The position numbers and the translations under genes were made by a program. The notes below the pieces were generated by a model. It saw nothing but the letters and a program-made list of their open reading frames with translations. It was not told the DNA's origin and made no database searches. From Pohlia nutans (Eukaryota > Streptophyta > Bryopsida > Bryales > Mniaceae): a DNA stretch of 64,000 nt. The stretch covers positions 15,614,336-15,678,335 of the forward strand of contig CM040091.1 in the NCBI GenBank assembly GCA_022496805.1, in the 5' to 3' direction. Of this stretch, positions 33,536 to 44,900 are shown one piece after another (within the stretch, counting starts at the first letter, position 1; each line of letters opens with the position of its first letter).

Positions 33536-33578
33536 AATGCTGGGTCTGTTTTGCAGAATGTGCAAACTAATCGACATC

Positions 33579-33863
33579 AGGAATTTAGGACCTCATTGAT
33601 TTTTAACGACTTTTGTATAACATTCTATATTTCATAGGTTTGTACATTTTTCGCACGGATTTTGCATGAAATTCGCGCTAATTTTGCATTGAATCCGTAC
33701 ACCTTCTACATTCGCTCTTTTTGTTATCAGCAAAGTGCGGATTCCATGCGGAATTAACACAAAATCTGTGCAAAATCTGTGTGAAAAATGAACCAACCCA
33801 TGAAATATCAGATGTCGCACAGAAATCATTTAAAATCCGTGGGGTTCTAAATTCCTGATGCAA
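33579..33863. mobile_element. Foldback element (segment copy 2)
   Basis: Counterpart of 18391-18703. The internal CATTGCATCCGTAC repeat is shortened. Confidence 0.7.
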
Positions 33864-34774
33864 GGTTTTTTTTTTAATGTGCAAGCTAATAAAGGCTGAA
33901 CACATTTGTCTCTCTTCTTCTTGTCACCTTTCTCATGTTTTCATGTATCTCATTGTTTTCTGTTTCATTACTCAAGCTGATTGCAAGTTGACCAAGGTTA
34001 GTGTTCTTTCAAGCACGTTGGTTTTTGCAAGTCCAATCAGGGTGTGTAGCTCTAAACTCAAGATTTCGTGTGCAATTTCAAGCAACCTACCAGTTCAAGC
34101 CCCCAAGCTTGGATCCACATTTAAGCAACGAAGAAGCTGTGCTTGTCAAACCGCAAAGCTGCTCAAGGGCGTTTGTATGGGTATGGTCCACTAGAATGCT
34201 TGTCTCTGTGCACTCTTTTGACGATTTAGAGAATTTGAAAAATCCATTTGAGAGGGAGTAAATATTTTTGTGAAATCTAAAGTGGTCAGGATAGATCGTA
34301 TTGATGAAAGAGAAAAAAATTTGATAGAGAATTAAAAATAAGGCATTATATTTTAATGGAGTATGAAACAAAGGGTAAACTAATGCATTGTCACAGTGCA
34401 TATTGGAGAGAAGGAGAGCCGATGGTTGGGGATGGAATTTTGAGCTATGGATTTTTCCAGTGTTCAAGTATGTGAAGAAAAATATCTTTTAATTTTTCAA
34501 ATTTTAAAATGTGTTATTTTTGGGAGGAATGAATTGTTTCTCTATTTTTAAAAAAACTTTTTTCATGGATTTCTTCTTTGAATGTACTTGAGAATGAAAT
34601 TATACAAGTTGGATCGTTTTTAGATTTTTAAATGTAGAATCAAATATGAATTATATTTACATTCAAATTTTTATCATAAATTGGTAAAATTGCTATTAAA
34701 ATGGGAGTTTTGATATTCAAAATCTTCAACATAAAATCATTTTAACATTCTAAAGTTTTGTTTTTTGGATAATA

Positions 34775-35064
34775 GAGTTAACCGAAAAGAAGCCCATCTA
34801 ACCTCCCTTTTGCCCTCCTTCTAACCTCTCTTTTGAACTATACTTGGGTTGAATAGTGTCGTGTCATAACTTGTCCCCTTGTGGGCCATGGGCTTGGAGC
34901 TTTGGTAGGAGGTGTGGAGAATAATGACAGTGGCTTGCTTTAGATTGTCTCCCAACTCATCATGAACTAGTTTTTGCTCTATTTGTATTTCAATATGAGT
35001 TCAAGAGGAGTTCAAGAGGAGTTTGCTAAAACTTTCCTCTTTGAGCAGACTTTTCGGTTAACTC
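34775..35064. mobile_element. MITE with GAGTTAACCGAAAAG termini (segment copy 2)
   Basis: Orthologous to 19635-19924 and almost identical. Confidence 0.82.
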
Positions 35065-35256
35065 TAACATGTACATAAATCTAGAAGATGGTTTACTCTT
35101 TTTTCAATAAATCATTGCTACATAATTTCCAATGAAAGTTATTTTTTAAACAAAATGCTCGTAGTGCACAAACATGCATCAAAATGTAGTTAGCTCGTTA
35201 AGAATAGTTAGTGGACTATAGCATACAAACGGCTTCAACTCCCAGCATCCACTTAA

Positions 35257-35626
35257 TCCTTAAACGTCAAGAGGGCCTGGACCGGGTAGCCCGGAAGGCA
35301 TCTAAATTTTTGGAGGAAGAAATTTTTTTTATTTTTTTTTGCAAAAACGGCTTTGCAGTGCACTGCTGGCTAGCACTCTAGCACTCTAGCACTGCGGCAC
35401 TGCTGAACTTCAACTGTCCCAACCTCAAAACTTGTTCAAATTGATAACTTTGATTGTTTACCAACGATTCCACAATCTCTCAAATGAGGCGAAAATTTGG
35501 TATCTAGATCGTTTTTCAGTAGCTTTCCAACGCACCAATCCTCGCTTGATTTGGTTGAGAAAATCAACTTTTTCTTCATTATTCTCTTTTAAATAAGCCC
35601 ATGGGGCTTACCTTGACATTTAAGGG
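35257..35626. mobile_element. T4 MITE, TTAA-flanked (segment copy 2)
   Basis: TTAA at 35253-35256 and 35627-35630. Ends TCCTTAAACGTCAAG and CTTGACATTTAAGGG, each slightly diverged. Confidence 0.82.
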
Positions 35627-35688
35627 TTAAGATTCAAACACCAGCTCTTCTCATCCAAACCCTAGTGCCTACTCTAAACCCAGCGCTA

Positions 35689-36084
35689 AGGTAGAGGTGC
35701 CAGAAACAGTGCAAATTTCAGGTTTGCTTACTTAGGACACTGTTGGAAAAAGTTTAGAATTTTTTAATGGTCCGCAAGGTCAGTGCAAATCCTTCCCCCC
35801 AAAAAACACATTTTTCGAGTAAGTCTATAATTTCTTGTGAATTTTTGAGTGTGGACTCATAGAGTGGCCATAAACTGTTCATAGGGTCCTGGTTTTCATG
35901 ACAGGTTCGCTTCTCAAAATAAAGCGCTTCTGCACCAATCAGAAGCATTCAATTTTTTGAAGCAGGGACGGAATTAATGCACTCTAGGAAACTTTCTGGA
36001 ACCAGGCTGGGTAAATTTATGGAATCTGGTCCTGAAGCCTAATGCACGGTTTTCTGACCCGCACGGTTTTCTGCACCTCCACGT
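35689..36084. mobile_element. 396-bp MITE with proven TA duplication
   Basis: Ends AGGTAGAGGTGCCAGAAAC and the inverse of ACGTGGAGGTGCAGAAAAC. TA lies on both sides (35687-35688 and 36085-36086). Segment copy 1 has CAGCGCTACACCC with one TA at about 21080, so the empty site is known. TA duplication indicates Tc1/mariner type. The ends resemble the intron element 42445-42652. Confidence 0.9.
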
Positions 36085-36579
36085 TACACCCTACAAACAC
36101 AAAATAATCTTCGTTGAAGCGCATCTAATGGAAGTTCCAAGGAAGATAGAAGACGAACAGTAAACCCTAATGGGAGAGGCAAAAATCGTTGCTTACCCAT
36201 AGTAGGAATGGGAGTATTTAAAGGGTATAGGGGAACAAGCCCAAAATATTGAGTTCCAAATTGTCTCTATATCATATTTTTCAGTAGATTTTAGTGCACA
36301 TTTGAGTATTAGGAGTGATTTTATTTTGAAATTTTTTAAGCTAAGAAAATTAGAAGGTTAAGTCATCTTCCACCTCCAAAAAGATTTTTTTGATTTGAAG
36401 TTTTTTTGCCTCAGATATAGACAAAATTCAGAGAGGTTGTGAAGAATGTACATGAATTGAATGATAAGATAATGTGTTGTGATCAATTGTGTATAGTACA
36501 CTAATTTATTATTTAGTTTAACGAAGGAAACGTGCAAAATCAAGTAATATTTGACCTCCAAAAAGAATTTTATGATCTG

Positions 36580-37180
36580 TAGGTTTTATGCTTGAGTTAT
36601 CCACATTTTTGGAAATAAGTTTCACCGATAATTAAGAGATAACGAGAAGTGAGAGGACTTGCACATATCCTACATTCATTGTTAGTACTAGTGCATTGAA
36701 TTTTGTATAATGCACAAGGCTTTATTCCGGGGTCCACAACTCACATGTATAAAACGTAATGCGCTTTTGTGCATCTTTGATATACCACTTAGTTGTGGCC
36801 AAATTTCATTTTGAATTTGGAAAAAAAAATTGAAATTTTTCAATTATGGTTTTAAGTGTTTAACTCAATTTTCGTACTTTAACTAATTATTGGACATTGC
36901 TCTACTCTTTGGCTATGGTACCTTGGAGCAAAACTCATCTAAAGCTAGACATCATTGAGGGCCAATTTTTATTGGGGGACCTAAAGGGGTCGAGGTTTAG
37001 ACCTCCAGGCTTTAATCACGGCTTTAATATTGCAAAACTCCATTTGCAGAGCCGAAGGGATTGGAGGGTGAACTAGAGGCTACTTTCGAGGATGTATGCA
37101 GTGAACAAATTTGAGAAATATTGTTAGTTGCGTCCGTCGACAATCCGAAGAAGCTTTCCAGTTGTAGTTTCCAATGAATA
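36580..37180. other. AT-rich spacer right of the duplication
   Basis: Unique sequence after the segment end. No gene recognised. Confidence 0.5.
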
Positions 37181-37553
37181 CTACCGTACCTTAGGGGCAG
37201 CTTCGGCAAAAAATAATTCCAAATCAAAATGTCGAATAAAAAAATTAATTATGTTGCCTATTTGCCGGAAAACCATGAAATTAAATTAGATGAATGATGA
37301 AATATCATGAAATTGAATACATGAACTAAAAATAAAATAAATTAAAAATGTAAAGAGTGATCACATGAAGTCCACTAAAATAACAAACATTCAATGAAAC
37401 TTCATCAATTGTGGATGAAAGTCGAATTTAAAGTTATTTATTTCCTGAAAAGTTGAATTTTAAAAAATTACTTTTTTTTTGCCGGACATCAAAATTTGAA
37501 ATTAATTAATTATTCGACGGAGGAGTGATGAAGCTGCCCCTAAGGTACGGTAG
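37181..37553. mobile_element. 373-bp MITE with 24-bp TIR
   Basis: CTACCGTACCTTAGGGGCAG plus CTTC at the left is perfectly mirrored at the right (GAAGCTGCCCCTAAGGTACG plus GTAG). The interior is AT-rich. The target duplication is not clear. Confidence 0.85.
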
Positions 37554-37725
37554 CCTCTGACCCCATAGTCCTGTGATTTATAGAATGGCAAATGTGTCAT
37601 TTATAGAATGACAAATGTTGGAGCTTGGAATGGAATAAGGTCCCTTTACCTTATGAAAGAAAATTCTAGTATGCCTCACACAAACGTGGCTAGATAGTAT
37701 GACATGGTTGTTTTAATGAATTTGT

Positions 37726-37805
37726 TGAAAGTTGTAAGGTGGCATATGAAGAGTGAAAGTTATAATGTTGAGTTTCATTCTTCATATACTACCTCACAAC
37801 TTTCA
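37726..37805. repeat. 80-nt hairpin, 33-bp stem, miRNA-like
   Basis: Left arm 37726-37758 (TGAAAGTTGTAAGGTGGCAT ...) pairs with right arm 37773-37805 over 33 positions. Only four positions differ from perfect pairing, and on the plus strand two of these become G:U pairs. The loop is 14 nt. It is not part of the neighbouring 37181-37553 MITE. It could be an evolving miRNA locus or a tiny foldback element. Confidence 0.55.
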
Positions 37806-39254
37806 GTTCACTCAAAGTAAAGTTCCCTAAAAGTAATCATAGTCATAACACCTCGTACAGTCGCTGGAAATAAGTCTTACCATCCTCCTTCCTTACAGTT
37901 AATTGCACCATTTTCCAATTTGCCATTATCACCACTTTCTTCTATTATTTTGCCACAAATTTTTGCACACATGCAATACACTTGCCAAGTATGCATTCTA
38001 AAAAGATTTAGAATTTTAGGACCAGTTCTAAATTTATAGTGCATTTTGGAAAACTAAGGTGCAATTTGTTGTAAGGTAAGGGAGTGGGCAAAACTTATGT
38101 CTAATGATTGTACAAGTTGTCAAGCTAGAAATTTTGCATATTGATTTTGGCAAACTATTTTATCAAAAAGATTTGTATGACAAAAAAAAATCGATCTTGA
38201 AAATTATTTGTACAATACTTGGCCATTAGGGGTAGCAAAAGTTAATTCCAAAAAGAGAAGCCCAAATCTTTAGGAAGTTATTTTTTCAAAAGAAATCTAT
38301 TTTCTATGGTGAAAAGAGAATCTTATACAATATCTACATAATCTTAGAGAATATTTGTATAATTTTGGCAAAATAAACAAATATTAGGCAGGGCTTGATA
38401 GCCAGGTACAATATCTACTGAGATAGAATCTGTTAAAAAAATTGAATTGTTTTATAGACATATGTTGAACTTGCTACCCTACCCAGCGTCAAGATCAACA
38501 CCTTATGCCAAATAATAATATTTTCACCATACATAATTAAGAATATTCCAAAATTTATCATCAAGATTCCCATTTCACCATACAAAATAGATTTTTATTT
38601 TTTATTTTTTATTTAAATAAATAAGTTTTCCACAAAAAATTTGTGGGTACGTGGGCACGGTACTACTGTAGTCTCAACTGTCAAATATTCCCCTTTCAAA
38701 TGAGCCTCCAAAAAAATCAAAACAGGAAGTGCAAGTGATCGCACAAATCAAATGCCAATTGTGAGAGACCACAAAAGTCATTAGGGGCCCCCAAGCCAAG
38801 AATACTAAATGTGGCGCCAAAGGACCGCGTCCACCACCAAACTCCAGGAACAGTCAGCACAAGAAAAAATATATATATATATATATTTTTATTCATTAGA
38901 AAGTTACTAGCAAATAGTAATGAATTGAATGGAAGGAAATAGAACCAAAATAATAATATTATATTGAGAGCCCTGTGCACCCCTGCTTTTTCCCCAGGCA
39001 CATGGCAGCTGGCGTTGGTGGGCTCATGCCAAGTGTCATGGGCAGGGGTTAATATCTTGCCAAGTGGACCAGAATTGCTATTCTTGTTAAAGTCAGTTTT
39101 TTTCCAATCAGTGCTTTGGCTACGTGGCTCATCCCCACTTGTGGGTCTTGTATTTTCCCTATCCCCATATTATTATTCTGACATGGGTGCCTTTTCAGGT
39201 AAAATTCAGGGTTCGGCCCGTGTAGGATGAAAAACTATTAATTAGGGGGCGTAG
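37806..39254. other. AT-rich spacer
   Basis: No gene recognised. A (TA)n tract lies near 38867-38885. Confidence 0.5.

Positions 39255-39320
<66 letters not shown>
39255..39320. repeat. (AAT)n/(ATT)n microsatellite
   Basis: TAATAATAATAATAATAATA runs straight into ATTATTATTATTATTATTAT, so the tract is self-complementary. Confidence 0.95.
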
Positions 39321-39321
<1 letters not shown>

Positions 39322-39399
39322 GTTGGCCTGAAGACCATCGTGAATGGATGGATAAATGCATGGAGAGTTTGTTGGGGTAAGTACACTAATTCTCCCATT

Positions 39400-39620
39400 T
39401 AGTGAAGGAGGGTTCATAGTGCGTTTGAGAAATTAGTGAAGGGGATACTAAATATCATTATGATGTAAAATTGGGATGATATGAAGATTTTCAACCATTT
39501 AGTAAAAATTAAAACCCTAAAATTTGGCAAAACGATGCGTGCATTAGGAATTGGTAGTATGCGTACTAAATGAGATAATCATTTATTGACGTCTCTTGGA
39601 CATGCGTAACGAGGTTCACC
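39400..39620 (+). repeat. Dispersed repeat related to 49300-49475
   Basis: Shares AAATTAGTGAAGG, GATACTAAATATCATTA, GATGTAAA and GATATGAAG, and the GCATT-GGAATTG...ACTAAATGAGATAATCATT end, with the second site. Confidence 0.7.
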
Positions 39621-40605
39621 CTTGTTGCCTCTTTGTAGGTTCTAATAGAGATATGGGACCTTGAATAAACACACTCTAAGTGGACGATAGGGTTGGCATA
39701 AATGAGCTCATTTCCTATTTTTTATTTTTAAAAAAAGCTAATCGCATGGAACATTTGAAAAATATTCTTCAATATTTTCTTTTTCACAATGCAAAAAAAA
39801 TAAATTGAAAAGATAATTTCCCAAAAATACTGGAATTTATTTTTAGGCCAACCTTGCCCTCCACCTACATTACTTTTAATACACAGTTGGCACATAAATA
39901 TGATAATAAATTGCATTGTCATAGCATAATAGAGCAACGGGAGTCGACACCTTTTTGCAATGGGACCACAATCTAGCTACAATTAAAAACCAAGCCATTT
40001 ACATGGCAATGATATGATAGTCTCAAAATTCATGAAATACAAATGACATCCCTGCATTACTTTAAAAAGTGGATCATTATTCTTTCGATTCAATTTTAAA
40101 AAGGGTGCTCCATTGTATTTCTCTATTATGCTACGGTGGAGTGCAAATTGTGGGACCGATTTTGATATTTTGATGGAGGCCATATATGACACCATTTCAT
40201 CATCTCAAAAGATCACTCATTCATGGTATCCAAGAGTTCCGTCTCAAACTTGCAGTAATGTGGTGGACTGATTTTTGACCAGCAGATGCAAATGCTCTAC
40301 GCCACCTGCCTGTATGTGGTATTGGTTTACAGCAGAATAAGATACCCTCATAAACATTTAGCAATAAAAATTTGAAAATTTTCAAGAATAAAAGAAAATC
40401 AATGATACAAATAATAATATAAAGAGTATTCTTTTTAAATTAAATCTCTCCACTATTTAAAAAAAAACACGAATTGAATTTTGGACTCTTATAGTTTTCT
40501 TATAATTTTGCATATAGTCATGACTTTTGTGGATTATTTTTTGGCGACCCATCTGTGATTCTATGATATACTTAAAAGAATGTGGCTATTTAACCCAAAA
40601 TAAAA
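39621..40605. other. AT-rich spacer
   Basis: No gene recognised. Short frames only. Confidence 0.5.
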
Positions 40606-41374
40606 AAATAAAATAAAAAAACAAGCAACTACACTACGAGGAGCTCTGACCGAAAGAGAATAGGTGAAGGATGAGAATGCATTTTCAATGGAATCATAGA
40701 TGGAATGCATTTGCTACAGTCATCTTTAGCCCAAAAAAACGAGTGTCCCTGCAATACCTCTTCCCTATGGTCAAAGCCAATAAAAATCCCTCAAATTCCT
40801 TTTGAGATAAATAGCACGTCAAAATTTCACACAACCACTCATTTGGCTACATATTGCCCCCAAAATAAAAATAAAAATAAAAATAAAGTAAAACAAGCAG
40901 CTACGCTACGAGGAGCTCTGACCGAAATAGAATAGGTGAAGAACGAGAATGCATTTTCAGTGAAATCATAGACAAAATATATTCACTACAATGACATTTA
41001 ATCCAAAAATACGAGTGTCCCTGCAATACCTCTTCCGAACAAAAATCCCTCCAATTCCTTTTGAGATAAATAGCATGTCAAAATTTCACACCACCTCTCA
41101 TTTGGCGACATATCACCCCCAAAATAAAAGTAAAGTAAAACAAACAGCTACGCTACGAGAAGCTCTGACCGAAACAAAATAGGTGAAGAACAACTTACAA
41201 TGCATTTTCAGTGAAATCATAGACAAAATAGATTTGTTACAGTGATATTTAACCCAAAAAAATGAGTGTTCCTGCAATACCTCTTCCCAATAAAAATCTC
41301 TCAAATTCCTTTCGAGCACGTCAAAATTTCACACAACCACTCATTTGGCGACATATCGCCCCAAAAATAAGAAC
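40606..41374 (+). repeat. Three tandem units of about 250-270 bp upstream of the transporter
   Basis: Each unit carries ACAAGCAGCTACGCTACGAG, GAGCTCTGACCGAAA, ATGCATTTTCAGTGAAATCA, GAGTGTCCCTGCAATACCTC, CCTTTTGAGATAAATAGCA and ends CCCCAAAATAAAAA. The ACAAGC start occurs at about 40620, 40891 and 41139. The array ends about 560 bp before the transporter ATG, so it may lie in its promoter. Confidence 0.85.
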
Positions 41375-41375
41375 A

Positions 41376-41935
41376 AAAACAAAAACAAAAATGCTAGTGG
41401 CCATTTCTCTCGTGAGAAAGTGAAAGAAAAAGAGAGGCGGAGATATCGAGGCAGCGAGCGAGAAGGGTTTCACCGCATGAACGGGAAATGCTGGCTACAA
41501 GAAAAAAAAAAGCTTTACCGCCGCTTCTTCTCCGTCTCCCACCAAAACCCATCACTCTTTCTAGTACTCTCACTTGCTACAAGAGCCTCGGCAAGCTTCT
41601 CTCACTCTCAAGCACCTCTCTCTCACACACACACAATCACACAATCACAAGCGTCAGTCTCATTTTGTGGGAGCAGACACCGGATTTCTTCAAGCAAACT
41701 GACGCTCAACCAATTCCATTCTTCCCTCTCAACTTCAAGCTTCCGTTTCCGTTTCTCCATTTATACGTAGAGCCTCAGTTTTGTTGATGAATTCCTCACA
41801 GAATCTCGCCTCGGTTGCAACAATGTGCATTCTCTGACCCAGGCTTTTTCCAAACCCATTCAGCAACCGGGATCATCTCGTATAAATTCTGGTTTCAGTG
41901 TGAGTGGGGGATCAGCTATTTGTAAATAGGCATTT
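41376..41935 (+). promoter_or_regulatory. Promoter/5' leader region of the sugar transporter
   Basis: GC content rises and CT/CA-rich tracts appear (CTCTCTCACACACACACAAT, near 41608), common in plant 5' leaders. No TATA box was fixed with confidence. The short open frames here do not join the transporter frame. Confidence 0.35.
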
Positions 41936-44900
41936 ATGTCAAGCGCTTTGTACAGTAGCCGGTGCGTGAAGGGAGCATCCCCGCTCTCGAGGGTGGGTTT
42001 CTCGTACAATGGGATCGTGTTCAATCCTTTGTGCGAGTTGCGTACAAAACGAGGAGGCTGGAATTTGAATGGTCAGTTACAGGCGCGGGCGGCTTCGGCG
42101 TCGGAATTCTCTCGGCAAGACAGTGTGGGAAGAAGGAAGCGAGGCGGGAGCATTGAACAGCCGAGTAGTAGCAGTGGGCTTTCCAACAGTAAGAGTATTC
42201 GCAGCCCTTCGTTGGGCTTGTTTGTGGAGCGCACCAAGAATGCCGTTCATTGGAGTAACGCCAAACGACCTCGCCCAAGAGCTACTGTCATTGAGAAGAA
42301 ACTCAAGCGCTCCTTGACTGCTGAACGCCTTCAAGCTCCTGGTATACCAACTCACCGCTTGTTTCATTTTTGTTTTACGAAAGAAGTGGTGTGTATGTTG
42401 GAGCAGGTTTTTTTTTAATCTTTTGCTTTACTAAAGAAGTGGTAAGGTAGAGGGCTCCAAAACCAACAGGGTTCTAATTCCAACAGAATTTAGACCATGC
42501 ATTTATTTTAAAACACACATCATAGAGCTCTTATTGAATGTTGACCAAAATGATAAGCTATCTATGATCTACTTAGATTTAGGTTCTAGGATGATTATCG
42601 TGCGTAGATTCTGTTGGAATGAGAATCCTGTTGTTTTCGGAGCCCTCTACCTTACATGTTGGTACATTGTTGAAACTTTGCCGGAGCAAGTTTTTGCTTT
42701 ACGAAAGAAGTGTGTATGTTGGTACATTGTTGAAACTCGCTGGAGCAAGTTTTTGCTTTACGAAAAATTTGTGTGTATGTTGAAACTTGTTGGAGCAGGG
42801 GTCGGTTTAGTCTTTTGCTTTACGGAAGAAGTGGTACATTGTTGAAACGGGGTTGTTTTTTGATTTTTGTGAAGGTTTTTTGATTAATATGTTTTGGTTT
42901 CCTTTTGCTTCAGGGAATTTGAAACATAAGGCGCCTGTGTTACCTGTGCCTGCATGGCAGTTGTCGTTTCCACACGTTGCTGTTGCGACTCTCACGTCTG
43001 TGCTCTTTGGCTACCACATTGGGTGAGTGTTAACCCTTTAAGGACCAAGAATTCGTGGTTTACAAATGACAAATTCAATCATTCATATAATGAAAAGTAT
43101 GATTCAGATAGGACCAAATTTTATATCACCAAAATTAGTAAAGAACATTGCATGTGTTGACCAAAAACATAAATAAATTTGAACAATAGAAACTTCACAT
43201 AGAACCCGCTCAAAACTGCTTAAAAAACATGAACCCAAATTTGGCCTTCTTGGTCCTTAAAGGGTTAAAAAATAATGGTTGTTGTTTTTGTTGTTTTTGA
43301 TTGATTGATTTTTAACCTCTAGAGCTCAAATTGGGCCTCGTGTATTTAAAGCATTTTTGAGTAGGTCCTATGTGGAGTTTCTTTTGTTAAGTTAAAAAAT
43401 AATAATTCTCACATACAATGCTTTTTCTTCACTGATTCTGGTGATATAAAATTTGGTCTTATCTTCATTATATTTTTCACAATACGATCGATTGAATTTG
43501 ACATTTTAAAGCAATGAATCCTTGGTTATTTTGGTTCTTATATTCGTTGTTCTTGATTAATTTATGAGATGGCTAAATATGGGAGCGTTTTGGTTTGGCA
43601 GGGTTGTGAATGTTCCTCTTCAATATATCGCCAAAGACCTTGGATTTGCTGGCAATGCCCTCATTCAAGGTACACACAGCATCAATTACCCTCTCATAAT
43701 TTGAGGTTGTGATGCTCTTTTTATATTGACAGTATTGTTTGTTGTCATTGGCAAATATAATAAGAAGCTTTGTTACATGAATTGCAGGGTTCGTTGTGAG
43801 CATTTGCCTCGTCGGTGCATTCCTGGGTTGTGCTGCTAGCGGTATTGTTGCTGACAAATATGGTAGAAGACGAGCTTTTCAATTGAGTTCTATCCCTATG
43901 ATCTGTGGTGCTGCATTCAGGTAAAAATTTACTTGTGGCCTCTTGAAGATTAAAGGTGTTGTGCTGATTGTACACTTATAACTCTTTTATATCACCTTTT
44001 TGATAACTGAGCTCACAAACAAGTGCCTAATCACAGGTTTACACAATTATAGCCAAATTTGGAGAGTGTGATAATAACGAGGTGTTATTGATGTGATATT
44101 GGAGAGGTGCTTTAGAAGCCATTTCTTCCATTTTGGGATATGTCTGATTAGATTGCATTCCTTTTGTGCAGCGCCCTCGCACTAAACGTGCCTGTTATGC
44201 TCCTCGGACGATTTCTTGTGGGAGCAGGATTAGGTCTTTCTGGCCCAGTTACATCTCTTTATATTTCTGAGGTATGTCCCCATACTTGATGAAAACAGCT
44301 TTGTTTTTTATGCATGTTTAGAAGCCCAAATTGGGCCTCTGTGTTTTTTTCAGCAGTTTTGAGTGGGTCATATGTGGACTTCCTTTTGTTCAAGTTTTTT
44401 TTTTTTTTTTTTTTTTTTTTGACCCACACATGCAATGTTTTCCAGTGATTTCGGTGACATAAAATTTGATCTTATCTGAATTATATTTTAAATTGAATTT
44501 GTCATTTTAAAACCATGAATCGTTGGTTCTTTAATGGTTAAAATATTCTTCTGTTTCTTCTACTGAATGTGTGCATGTTGGTATCTGAGCAGGTTTCTCC
44601 GATTCATGTGAGAGGAACCAATGGCAGTCTCCTGCAAATTGCAGGTTGTATTGGAATTCTGTCTGCTCTAGTAGCTGGCCTCCCTGCAGCGCATGTTGCT
44701 GGATGGTAAGTAAATAATTCATTTAACATGATTGTATAATGAAATTTTTTATACTAAGATGTATTGTATATATTATGAGTTACAAATCGTATTTCGAGAA
44801 CTGTTTTTTTCCCTACCTCTAGTGTTAACCCCTAAAGGATTCATGGTTTTAAAATGAAAAATTGAATTGATCATATTGTGAAAAAGATAATTCAGATGAG

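Larger units (their letters stand above)
23129..36579 (+). repeat. Large tandem segmental duplication, copy 2
   Basis: The right-hand copy of the segment starting at 4851, in the same orientation. It ends at the same GAATTTTATGATCTG found at the end of copy 1, then unique sequence begins (TAGGTTTTATGC). The two copies abut at 23125-23129, as expected from a tandem duplication by unequal exchange or replication slippage. It lacks many insertions of copy 1 and carries its own, for example at 27451-28633, 28672-29093, 31381-31573 and 35689-36084. Confidence 0.9.

Noticed and set aside
41345..41787. Overlapping frames of 141 and 99 codons upstream of the transporter
   Set aside because: Low-complexity KNKNK and Ser/His-rich translations of A-rich and CA-rich leader DNA. 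They do not connect to the transporter frame.
42069..42367. Frames on both strands within transporter exon 1
   Set aside because: Shadows of the transit-peptide exon in other frames.
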